A stretch of 64,000 bases of DNA from Peronospora farinosa (Eukaryota > Oomycota > Peronosporomycetes > Peronosporales > Peronosporaceae): positions 1 to 64,000 of the forward strand of contig CANTFK010000713.1 in NCBI GenBank assembly GCA_947646735.1. The letters are read 5' to 3'. The translations under genes were made by a program, and so were the position numbers. The notes beneath the pieces were generated by a model that saw only the letters and a program-made list of their open reading frames with translations, ran no database searches and was not told where the DNA came from. Of the stretch, positions 20,657-29,495 are shown in pieces (position 1 is the first letter of the stretch; every line of letters begins with the position of its first letter).

Positions 20657-21232
20657 GGTCCTTGGGTACCAAAAGCTCAGGTAGACGATTAATTGCTTCG
20701 AGGTCCTTGAACTCTTCTTCCGGTACTATATCGACACCCTGTTGCTGGCGCAAAGCCCCGTTAGCAAGTCGGTCTGCACTTTGGTTCCATTCGCGCTTCA
20801 TGTGTAGAAACTCGTGAACGGGCCAGGACCTGAGTTTTTCCAGAGCCTTCAACCGTCGTGCTGTCAGGCCCTGCGCCTTACACTCGATTTCTCCTCGCAT
20901 CTGTCGAACGACCAGGTTAGAATCTCCACACAATACCAGACGTCTACGCTCCAAGTTCTCCGGTAGACAGAAACATAACAATAAGACTTCATACTCTGCC
21001 TCGTTCACTATTGCTTCAGTAAAATACCGAGAAGCAGCGGCGACTCACCGTCCATTCCGGGAGTTGCCACAAAATAGCACTTGCAGGCCCCTCCTCCACG
21101 CTTAACTCGTGCAGACCCATCGAAACTGACCACATAGAGACTTTCCTCAGGCTCAATCGTAGGGAGAAACATCCGTGATAATTTGGCGCGGGTGTCTCCT
21201 GGGGGTGATCGAAGATAGAATAGAGTCCACAT
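20529..21232 (-). pseudogene. Element C second RNase H domain
   Basis: Carries the four acidic positions of an RNase H fold: FDGSAR near 21125, NEAEYE at 21008, CGDSNLVVRQMRGE near 20930, and HMKREWNQSADRLAN near 20790. It follows a decayed first RNase H. Frameshifts near 21000 and 20650 separate it from its neighbours. A second RNase H beside the usual Gypsy one is known from plant Tat and oomycete elements; it is thought to remove RNA from hybrid intermediates while the first becomes structural. Confidence 0.82.
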
Positions 21233-21299
21233 TTTCTGCGAGGCGTAATGCTAGCCGCTAATGTCCCCAGTATTTCGTCTTCGCCGCTTCTAACACGTC

Positions 21300-22777
21300 A
21301 CCACCCCTAACGCCCATTGAGCACAGGAGTTTAGCCCAGTTTTCAAGGCGACCTTGTAGACAAGGTGTCCGGACCAACCACGCCATAGTTGAGTGTCTAG
21401 TCAACTAACTTTAATATATATATATGGTGTGACCAACGGCATGTAACAAAGGTCTAGTATCCGCGATAGCGCCAACAACTTCCTTGTCCACTAGCCCATA
21501 GTTGATCTCGTTCGGCTTCAAAGTCCGACTTGTAAAAATTACCGGCATATACAACCTTCTACTCCTGTATCAGGGATGCCGAGATGACCCACTCGCTAGC
21601 ATAGACGATGATGACAGGTTCCCGGTCTGGATCGAGATGGCGGAGGATTGGGGCTGTGGAGATCTTGTTCTTTGATATCGCAAAGGCCACCTGCACCCGA
21701 GACCATCGATCTTCCTCCTGGTCACTTCTCTGGGTGTCCTCGGTCCCACTCATCCGGCGTCGTAATACGTGATAATCCACTTTCCTTAGTTCGTACAGGA
21801 TGGATGCATAAATGGCGTAGTCCTCCAGGAACCGACTGTAATAGTTAAGACTCCCGAGAAACGACTGCTTAGCATTTAGGTTGGTGGGCAACGGTAAGTC
21901 CACCAAGGACTGAAGGTCCTTAGGGTGGGCCTCCAGCCCTTCCGCCGATACTTGGTGGCCAAGGTGAACAACCTTTTGACAGCTCCATGAGCTATTAACC
22001 GCGCTGATCAATAAGTTGCACTTGTCACACACCTCCATAAGTCGTTCCACTTTCACGCATAAGTCATCCCATGACTCCGAGGTCACCAAAATGTCGTCGA
22101 TATACGACCTACGTCCTAATATAGACTTCTTGAGGTCTCCCTCTGGATGGCCCACCTCGAGCAGGTCCTCTGGTTTGTCAGAGCCCGGCTCTGAGGAAAT
22201 CGTAAGAAACCCATATAAAGCATTATCCAACAGCCGCTGATAGATCTGCGGCGCATTCTTCAGTCCAAACGGCATTCGTCTCCACTCAAAAATTCCGAGC
22301 GGGGTTACAAACGCCGAGATTAAACGGGCTCGTTCGGTCATACTGACCACCCAAAAACCGCTAGCCATATCCAGTGAGCAGTACCACAGCGCCTTATCTA
22401 GGTCTTCCAACAACTCATTCACGAGAGGCATGGGATACACCATAAGCCGCGTTAAATCATTCACCATCCGGTAGTCAATGCACAGCCTTATATCCACCCC
22501 ATTCTTCTTGACAATAATTACAATTGGACTGGCCCATGGGGAGGTGGAATGCTAAATTATCTTGGATGACAAGAAGCCTTTTATCAGGTCTGCCAGCTTC
22601 TCCCTAAATTGAGGGGCCACCTTCCGTACCCGTTGGGCGATTGGCTGTGCGTTCCCAACATCAATGTCGCACACTGCTCCTCGAGCCGCCGGGGGTAATG
22701 CGTTACCTTTTCCCATCAGCAAATGTCGTTTTCTCCATATAATCTGACGGAGGCGGTCTACCTCCTCCTTTGGGTAT
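21300..22777 (-). pseudogene. Element C reverse transcriptase and first RNase H remnant
   Basis: RT motifs: SPWASPIVIIVKKNGVDIRL, LCIDYRMVNDLTRLM, YCSLDMASGFWVV, MPFGLKNAPQIYQ, and the active site SYIDDILV near 22105. A 35-residue acidic loop sits between NALYGFL and YIDD. The thumb and connection region reads FLGSLNYYSRFLEDYAIYAS. A CAG-to-TAG change at 22554-22552 stops the frame at the start of the palm. The first RNase H after EWVISASLIQE is broken by several stops between 21560 and 21300. The sense strand is the minus strand. Confidence 0.88.
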
Positions 22778-23360
22778 CACCGGGGTCTGGAATCTGGATG
22801 TCTTCCAACATAACTTCGTTCGTGGATGGGGGTGACCTCAGGAATAACAGACCAATTTTTGTCGATATCCTCGGCACATAAGTTTCCACTCTCGTGAACA
22901 CAGACCTGGTCATCAGGAGTATCTACTTCAGCCTTGATAACCGGTGGACCCTCCTCTAGGTGGACCCTCTCTATATCGGTCCTATCCTTAAAAGAGACTT
23001 CCGTGCCCACACTAGCTCCAGTTGGTTGACCTCCATCGAGGGCCTCCCCTCCAGACTCCTGATCTGATGGTAATGACTCAGGATCCCTCATAACAGACTC
23101 GTGCACCACGTTAACCACTGGCACTTGGGTCCCCGTCCGTAGCAACATCTTCTGTGGAGTCGTGTACTGAGGTTTCTCGACCATCGGACCTTGGTATACT
23201 TCTTCTTGAGTGATTCTAGCATCCTTTTCGTCGGTGGTTGCTTGGTAGGCTAGATTTTTCCATTCAGCGTACCTCCTAGAACCAACTGACACGAATCCTT
23301 GGGCCCGGGGAACCCGGTCCTTAGCCAGCCAGATGCCCAGCTTAATATCCTCGTGTAGGA

Positions 23361-24211
23361 TCAGTCCTTGTCACTCACATTAGTGACCCTCAAGAATTGG
23401 CGATGTCCATGTCTTTGGATCATCGTAGTTACCCATCTGTCTCCACGGGTCATCCATAATTTCCACTGGTCCGACGTAACCCTCTTCAGCGGAACCTCGA
23501 CATATTTTGTCGCCGGTAAATTCACGTACTGGCCCAATTTTACCTCAGACATATGGCCACTATACAAGGTCTTACGACCTGTCAGCTGGATTCGAACTTC
23601 GTCTGGCAAGCAAATAGTTCCATCTGCCATGTCCAGACGAATTCCAGCTGGAACCATAAAGTCCATTCCTAGTAGTGCATCCTGGCCGGCCATGGACCCG
23701 ACCCACACATTGAAGAAGTATACTAATACACCATTCAACGTTATCTTGATATTCGTTCGCCCTTCCGTGGTGTAAACTGCTTCTCCAATGCCCACACACT
23801 CTTGTTTCTCGCTTGTGTTAATCTGGCAGCCTGCCTTACGAGCAAAGGCAATATCCAAAATAGATATCTCGGCACCAGAATCAAACAGTAGATTCGCGCA
23901 AATATTGTTAGCCTTCCCAGAGGCCTTAACTTGCTTAAACCACTTTCCTGGGGCATGGTGCTTCCAGTATCCTCTTCACTCTCCCGGCAATAAATCAATG
24001 TCATCATAGTCTCTCTTCGGGAATAAACATGAGGTATACATGCAATGGCCACAGAAGCAACAGAACTAATGCAAAAGCCCGATGTATTTCCAATTAATTC
24101 ATCCATCTTATTGACCTTCTCCACGGGGTGTTTCTCCACAAATGCACAAATGCAACAATTAGAACGCTCGGCTCGTACCAGATTCAAACCTGGCGAGCGT
24201 TCTAATTTAAC
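23361..24211 (-). pseudogene. Element C protease and linker, in -1 frame to gag
   Basis: The -1 frame is open across the gag stop (EDVKLERSPG, NLVRAERSNCCICAFVEKHPV) to about 23985, where a frameshift occurs. The retropepsin follows at about 23900-23600: LLFDSGAEISILD with catalytic Asp, the flap-like region ITLNGVLVYFFNVWVG and ALLGMDFMVPAGIRLDMADG. It cleaves the polyprotein in such elements. A second reading block to 23361 joins the spacer ahead of RT (22777-23292), which is rich in Asp, Glu and Val and resembles no known domain. Confidence 0.82.
24159..24211 (-). promoter_or_regulatory. Probable -1 ribosomal frameshift site, element C gag-pol junction
   Basis: Sense strand: GTTAAAT (24211-24205) then the gag stop TAG (24204-24202). 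A perfect 12-bp inverted repeat TTAGAACGCTCG / CGAGCGTTCTAA spans 24205-24159 and contains an inner CCAG...CTGG hairpin. Downstream pol is in the -1 frame. The layout matches B (14623-14675) and D (54793-54845). Confidence 0.7.
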
Positions 24212-26687
24212 ATCTTCTCCGCCGCCTCGGGCAGCTGCCCCGCGTGGCTATTCGGGTTGTACCACTGGCGAATCAGATTGTAGAACTCTTCCATCGGGCA
24301 CTTGCCGACGTCATGAACCTTGCCACAACCGCGACACAAAAACAGGCAGTGGTCAGCTGGGTGATCCTTCTTTCCACAGCACTCGCAAACGAGTCGCTTC
24401 CAACAGTCCAGATCCACATGCTTCCTAGATCCACAATGGGTACACTTTGCCACGGGTGACCCTGGGACCACCTTTTGTCCAGGTCCCTCTGCCATGCGTC
24501 TACCTCGGTCTGGCTCTGGGTCCTGATTGGTCCCGGGGGTCATCTGCGTTCCTCGCCCTACCAGTGTAAGGTTTACTCGCCGTCGCATAAATTCGTCTGA
24601 GGTCACCTTCTCCCTCAGACCCACTGGAGCTGGACCCTTGGTCATTTTCACTTTCAGATGTGGCTCGGATGACTTGGACGGGTCTTCTCAGCTGACTCTT
24701 GGTGTGGTCTGGAGTGGTTGGGGCCTTCTGGCGAAACTTGCTGGACCCGAACAAGACCCTTCCTTGACGCGTCTTCGCTCTCTGACGAGCCAGCAGGACT
24801 TCCTCCAGGTCATCTGCATCAGAAAGTCTGAGCAATGTAAGCTGGTCCGCTAATTCTCGATCATCCAAGGTTTCCACGTAATGGTCCACGTGTTCACGCT
24901 TTACACTGGGGGGGGTCCACCCTTAATATCTAGCTTGGCCCTGAGCCCTGCCACGTTCAAACGGTACAGATATTCCAAGGGTGACTCGTCGTTCCTCTTT
25001 CTGGCGTGATAATATTGTCGGGCCACCGACACCCCCAAGCCGCAGAAGTGGGCTTGGAACTCTCGCAGTTGCAGTTTCCAATCAACGCGCACTGTTCGAC
25101 CTAGCTGTCGATACCAATTCTGAGCTGGACCTGTGAGCAGGGACCCAAAGATGAGACACTTCTCGCTGTCTGGTGCCTGGTCTCGGAGGAAAGCCGTCTT
25201 TACCTTAGTGCTCCAGCTTCTGGCACGATCTTCATAGTGGTCCCTTCCGCTAAAATCCTTCAGATCCGACGAGGCCGATACCCTAATGTGTGGAACAACA
25301 GTAGAGGGTCCTCCTGCCGTAGCCGTGGACACAGTCGCTCGCGCTGAGGTCATCGGGAACGCCAAGTCATCTGGGTCGTATTCATCATGGGTTGACCCCA
25401 CAGATTCCATGTCCACATCAGGGATATCGCCTAGTGGTCCTAGGCGCTCAATCCGCTGGGAGAACCTGGGGTAAACTGGCCCTTGACCCCTCGTGGTGTG
25501 TCCCCTGTCCACTGCAACTTTTGTGGAGCCTTGCTCTTCAAGGAACTTGTTCATCGCCTTATCAAAGTACGACTGGAGTGCGCTAGGGGAAACTGACTCG
25601 GTCTTTGCTTCCTGATCCGTCTTTGTCCTCATCAACCTTGGCTCCACTTTGCACCGGGCTTCCGTCTCCTCCTGTGTTTGGCGCTGGACCCATGGGGTTG
25701 CTGTGTCCACATGGCCAGCTTCGCGAATTCGTGCTTCTAACAACGCTGCACCAGCTGGACCCAGTTGCATTCGGTCCACCGTATCCTTCAGGGCCGACAT
25801 CATAGATGAGGTGGATGATTCGTATTGAGACTTTGGTGACGATTCACCGAGTGACGCAGCAGGAGAGCCCACACCAGGATACACTACTCCTCCATCTTGA
25901 CGGGGTACTTCCTTCGGGGGGAACTCCCCCACTAACGTCTTGAGGTGACCATGCAGGGTCACTAAGGTCTTCTTCAAGGTCTCGAATCCGAAATCGAAGA
26001 GGGTCTCAGCGGTAAAGTTCCCAGCATCCATCACATCTTTATGTAGCAGATTCATTACGGCCTTGAGGACCTCCAGGTCTGTGGTCGTGGTGGGAAGAGC
26101 CGTTATCGGACCGTGGACCTGGTCCATAAGCTTGACCTTGACCGCCTTCATTACCGGGTCCTTTCAGAGAAACTTCTTCAATTTATTCCGATGGTAGGCT
26201 TCTTCCAAATCTTCTTCTGTCCAGTCTTTACTGGCTACGCCTTGGCTCTCTTCCGACTCGTCCGTCGTGTCTCCGCCTCTCGGTGCCTTCAACTTGGTAT
26301 GCTTCTGCTTCTTTTGCTTGTTCTTGGGCACCTTTGGCTCTTGAGTGGTAGGTTGGGAGACTTGCTTCTGGGTCCCTTGTTTTTTAGCTTTCGCTGTCAA
26401 ACTTGGGACCCCTGGACCATAGTATTTATTATGGCCCATATTGTCTTCTTCCACGAAGACATAAGGGGGAGGATTTTGTGGTTTTTCTTCATATTCACCT
26501 TGACCTCAATAGTAGAGCTCCTCCCCGGGCTCTGCAGGTCCTATGATCCTTCTTCCTTCTTGATCACTGGCGATCCGGTTTCCAGTGTCTTGGTCGTCCC
26601 TTGGTCTGTCTTGACCGTTATCTTTTATTCTTCTTGGGACTCACGGTGAAATCCCGCGTCTCCCGAAGATCCGGGCACGCGCACCAT
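24202..26687 (-). pseudogene. Element C gag
   Basis: Begins at ATG 26687, the first base after the 5' LTR (MVRVPGSSGDAGFHRES), and hits a stop after about 20 codons and another near 26540. The remaining frame carries a basic linker, WTEEDLEEAYHRNKLKKFL, a long helical stretch (MDQVHGPITALPTTTTDLE), the gag core (LKDFSGRDHYEDRARSWSTK, LTGPAQNWYRQLGR) at about 25100-25270, and the C-terminal part. That part has zinc knuckles CTHCGSRKHVDLDC and CECCGKKDHPADHC, then CRGCGKVHDVGKC. Frameshifts near 24900 and 26155 break it. It ends KMLN-TAG at the frameshift site. Confidence 0.85.
26669..26686 (-). other. Primer binding site of element C, overlapping the gag start
   Basis: TGGTGCGCGTGCCCGGAT follows one base after the LTR end, identical to element B. 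Its first two bases are the TG of the gag ATG. Confidence 0.65.
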
Positions 26688-27862
26688 TGTGGTGGAGTGG
26701 ATTCTCAAATGACGTGAGAGATCCACAAACACACACAGCGCCGGACTGCCGACTTACGGAGGGGGTACCCCGATACCGTGTCGTATTGGCCTTGGGTCTC
26801 ACCTTGTGTACCCGTCGGCTTGGCTGGTCTTGCTCCTCGGTTGACGCAGAAGACTTAAAGACTTGGTCTTTGTATAGGACTTGGACTTGGTGGTCCCCGA
26901 GTGGATATACTTCACTTGGGACCGGGTTTCTTGGGCTCAATCGACTTAGTCGAGAGCGATGCACCTGGTACTATGTACCCCTTTGGTGGCTGACTGTTCT
27001 TGGTCCTTGGACCCCTTTGTGTTCTTCCCCGTAGGGAAACCGCTTCCTGTAGCGGGTCGTAGAGTGTTGACACCTCAGGCCAACTATCCTGAGGTTCAAC
27101 TTGCGTTGCTTGAGCCGTCTAACACCTGCTGGACGTCGGGGGGCCAAAGGGTATCCCGCCCGGAAGAGGTGAAGCGACGGAGAAGCTTAGGGGGCGCTTA
27201 AAGCTGCCACGTGTAATGCAAATTCGAGTGTGTTTATTTACCTTATACTTTGTATGCTTTTTCTTGCCTAACCCTAAACCTTTGATCTGGATAGTGCCAC
27301 GTGTCGACGCTTGGAGGAAGAATTGGCTCCTTGGTACCTGTACTTTCTGTAACCTTCGATATTCTGTGTACCGATTCTGCACCCTCGGACATTAGGCCCC
27401 TGGGCCCCTGTACCCCTGGGCCCCTGTATCCCTGTACCCCTGGGCCCCTGGGCCCCTGGGTCCCTGTACCCCTGGGCCCCTGTACCCCTGGGCCCCTGGG
27501 TCCCTGTACCCCTTGGCCCCTGTACCCCTGGGCCCCTGGGTCCCTGTACCCCTGGGTCCCTGGGTCCCTGTACCCCTGGGTCTCCAGGCCCCTGGGCCCC
27601 TGGGCCCCTGGGTCCCTGTACCCCTGTACCCCTGGGCCCCTGGGTCCCTGGGTCTTGGGTCCCCGGAACCTGTTTCCGGGACCTGGGGCCTGTGCTGACT
27701 CCGCACGTATGGGTCCTTATATTTTAATACTGCGGAGCCTGGTGTGTGGTTGTAAATCCGCGAGGCCGGGTCGTGGTCACTCCCTCGGGGAAGTGACCAG
27801 AAGTTCTCTTGCTCTTCGTTTTATCTCCCTTAAACTCCAACTGTCCCTGGCACTTCACCACA
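26688..27862 (-). repeat. 5' LTR of element C, 1175 bp
   Basis: TGTGGTGGAG...CACTTCACCACA in plus-strand reading, flanked on the outside by the GATG duplication. It includes a GC-rich repeat tract (27395-27655) and a TTATATTTTAATA stretch near 27717. It matches the truncated 3' LTR closely. Confidence 0.9.
27395..27655. repeat. Low-complexity (TGGGCCCC)(TGTACCCC) tract in LTR C
   Basis: About 260 bp made of 9-bp words TGGGCCCC(C), TGTACCCC(C) and TGGGTCCC(C) in mixed order. The same tract in the 3' LTR (18690-18795) is under half as long. Pro/Gly-rich reading frames through it are a by-product of the repeat. Confidence 0.9.
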
Positions 27863-28121
27863 GATGTATTAATCCTCCTTCTTAGCGATCGCGTTCACGC
27901 ATATCGCCATCGAAAAATACCGGAGATCGCAATTGCGTCGTTTCTAGGCCATAGTTATCTCCACATAGAACTATGAACTCCACCATTCACTGTTTTCCAT
28001 CCCATTTGCCATCGTCTCGAAACTTCTTCTGCGGGATCGCGATTCATCAATATTGACCATTTCGGACTTAACCGAAAATGAGCGTCACACTTTGCCAAAT
28101 TCACTCTTTCGCTTCGCCACA
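27863..28121 (-). repeat. 5' LTR of element B, second segment
   Basis: Continues the B LTR after element C, beginning with the second GATG copy and running to GCTTCGCCACA. Matches 7518-7771 of the 3' LTR base for base over most of its length. Confidence 0.88.
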
Positions 28122-29102
28122 TTAAGTTCCTTAGAACTAAGCGCCTTAAAGCCTTGACCTTTTTAGTTCTTCATAACTAAAAGGCTTTCAGCCTATAAAT
28201 CTTCCTCTGCTACAACCCGCCTGCTGCTGTCTTAAAAGGTCAAACTATAGGGCACACTGTTGCATTAACAAGTCAGCTTGTTGAGCGCCTTATCCACAAA
28301 ACAGGTCAGCCTGTTGAGCACATTGCTCCTGTAGCAAGGTGAGTTCCTTCATCGCTTTTTAAGTTCATATTAAGGAAAACTTGGCGATGGCTTCATGCTG
28401 TTCGTCTCTACTTAGAAAGAGCAGCATGGCACCGACGGCGGCATCGCCGACGGCTTCAGCCAATGCGCTGTACCACCTGCCATATGAGATTACCTAAATG
28501 GCAAAATGTCACGCGTTGGGAGATGACGTTCATCATTCGCTGGTTGCATAGAGGATGGATCGATGGTCGTGGGCACCCTTTGACTATACGGATAACAGTA
28601 TCGTCTACCTATTCTGACGACAGTGTAAGCAGGTGCTTCGATGCCTCTCTTATATAATGAGGAAGCGGATGCTAAACAACTAAACAAACGCTTCGATGTG
28701 AAAAATTAAGAGCTGTATTTAGCATAGTTAAACTATCTTATAAAATTGAATCTGTTATAACTTATGTTAGCTATATAAACTACAAATGTATGATGCCTTC
28801 GTGCCCTTCATTCATTGCGCGCGTCTGTCTTTCGTTGTTCAGCGCATTAGCTGATTTATGGTCGATAGTAAGCAATTGGAGGGCAGATCCACTTCAAGAA
28901 GATGCAAGGACAATATTATAAAAAAAAATATTGTCGAATATTATTAGTATGACTTACTATTAGTAACAATATTATGTAATGAGCGCTGGCCATTATTCAT
29001 TCCTATACGAGATGATAGCGTCCTGCCAGTCTTCTTCGACGTAAATGCAAAGTAATGATTCACTTGGTCAAATATTACAATAATCATAGTGACCTTCTCT
29101 AT
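28122..29102. other. Old G1-type LTR scrap followed by unassigned sequence
   Basis: 28122-28230 resembles the G1 LTR at 2840-2950 (AGTTCCTTAGAACTAAG hairpin and AGGCTTTCAGCCTA). From 28230 on I recognise no element. A short frame starting MAPTAASPTASANALYHLP at about 28425 is closed by a stop after 23 codons and continues weakly downstream; it may be a coding remnant. An AT-rich inverted repeat GACAATATT...AATATTGTC lies at 28910-28936. The stretch 28640-29102 is AT-rich with nothing I can name. Confidence 0.45.
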
Positions 29103-29478
29103 TGTTAGAAGCTATTGTTGTTAATAGGCCGTGAAGGTCAAGGGCAATACCCTGTTACGCGGTAAGTAACAACCGTACCTGATTGACTAAACAGATTTGA
29201 CGTGCTGACAGATGGGACGAGGCGACGATATCGCCACGTCGGACCATCAGGATGTTGCGACATATGGGACGAGGCGACGAGATTACCACATCGTCTTGTC
29301 GATGTCGTAACAGATGGGACGGAGCGGGATAGACGTGAACTATAGATGGTATAGTTGCAGTCGGTTTCGCATGCATGTGTAGGTATTAACGAACGAGGAA
29401 AGTTAATGCTTAATATATTTTACTTTTACTTCTACCTCTACGTGCACAAGTGCACCACTACTTCACTTCAATCTAACA
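29103..29478 (+). repeat. Copia LTR 1
   Basis: 376 bp, TGTTAGAAGC...ATCTAACA. Contains three direct copies of a GATGGGACG(A/G)GGCGACGA-like motif (near 29210, 29266 and 29312). Differs from LTRs 2 and 3 at the TTAATAGG/CTGATAGG position near 29120. Confidence 0.93.
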
Positions 29479-29495
29479 GGTTATGAGCCCAACGG
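29479..29495 (+). other. Copia primer binding site overlapping the ORF start
   Basis: GGTTATGAGCCCAACGG follows the LTR directly. It is complementary to an initiator-Met tRNA anticodon arm (GGGCUCAUAACC-type), like the internal half-tRNA primer used by Drosophila copia. The ATG at 29483 is the complement of the CAU anticodon and is also the first codon of the polyprotein frame. The second copy has the same site at 34386-34402. Confidence 0.7.

Larger units (their letters stand above)
17979..27862 (-). mobile_element. Gypsy element C, dual RNase H and chromodomain, 9.9 kb
   Basis: Inserted in the 5' LTR of element B, with a perfect 4-bp duplication GATG at 17975-17978 and 27863-27866. Ends are TGTGGTG...CACCACA. 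Order on the minus strand: 5' LTR (26688-27862), primer site, gag, -1 frameshift region, protease, RT, RNase H, second RNase H, integrase with chromodomain. The antisense accessory gene and the inner third of the 3' LTR are deleted, with the join near 18800. Nonsense mutations in gag and RT make it inactive, though the integrase frame is still open over 568 codons. Confidence 0.92.
6600..28121 (-). mobile_element. Gypsy element B, dual RNase H lineage, interrupted by element C
   Basis: Minus-strand element: 5' LTR (16957-17978 plus 27863-28121), primer site, gag, -1 frameshift region, protease, RT and two RNase H domains, then an opposite-strand accessory gene and the 3' LTR (6600-7771). Integrase and chromodomain are missing. 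Without the inserted element C it would be about 11.6 kb. The bases flanking the two outer ends (CATG before 6600, TTAA after 28121) do not match, so no target duplication is visible. B is strikingly rich in GATC throughout LTR, coding and antisense regions, unlike C and D. Nonsense mutations and frameshifts in gag, pol and the accessory gene make it non-autonomous now. Confidence 0.85.

Noticed and set aside
24159..24205. tRNA-like look of the gag-pol junction hairpin (a T-arm-like GTTTGAATC stretch)
   Set aside because: There is no acceptor stem with CCA, no D-arm or anticodon arm, and the long stem pairs across the whole element. A simple hairpin explains it better.
27301..27885. A 194-codon Pro/Gly-rich, collagen-like frame
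   Set aside because: It only reads through the GGGCCCC/TGTACCCC repeat tract of LTR C. Similar frames exist on both strands, and the tract length differs between the two LTRs.
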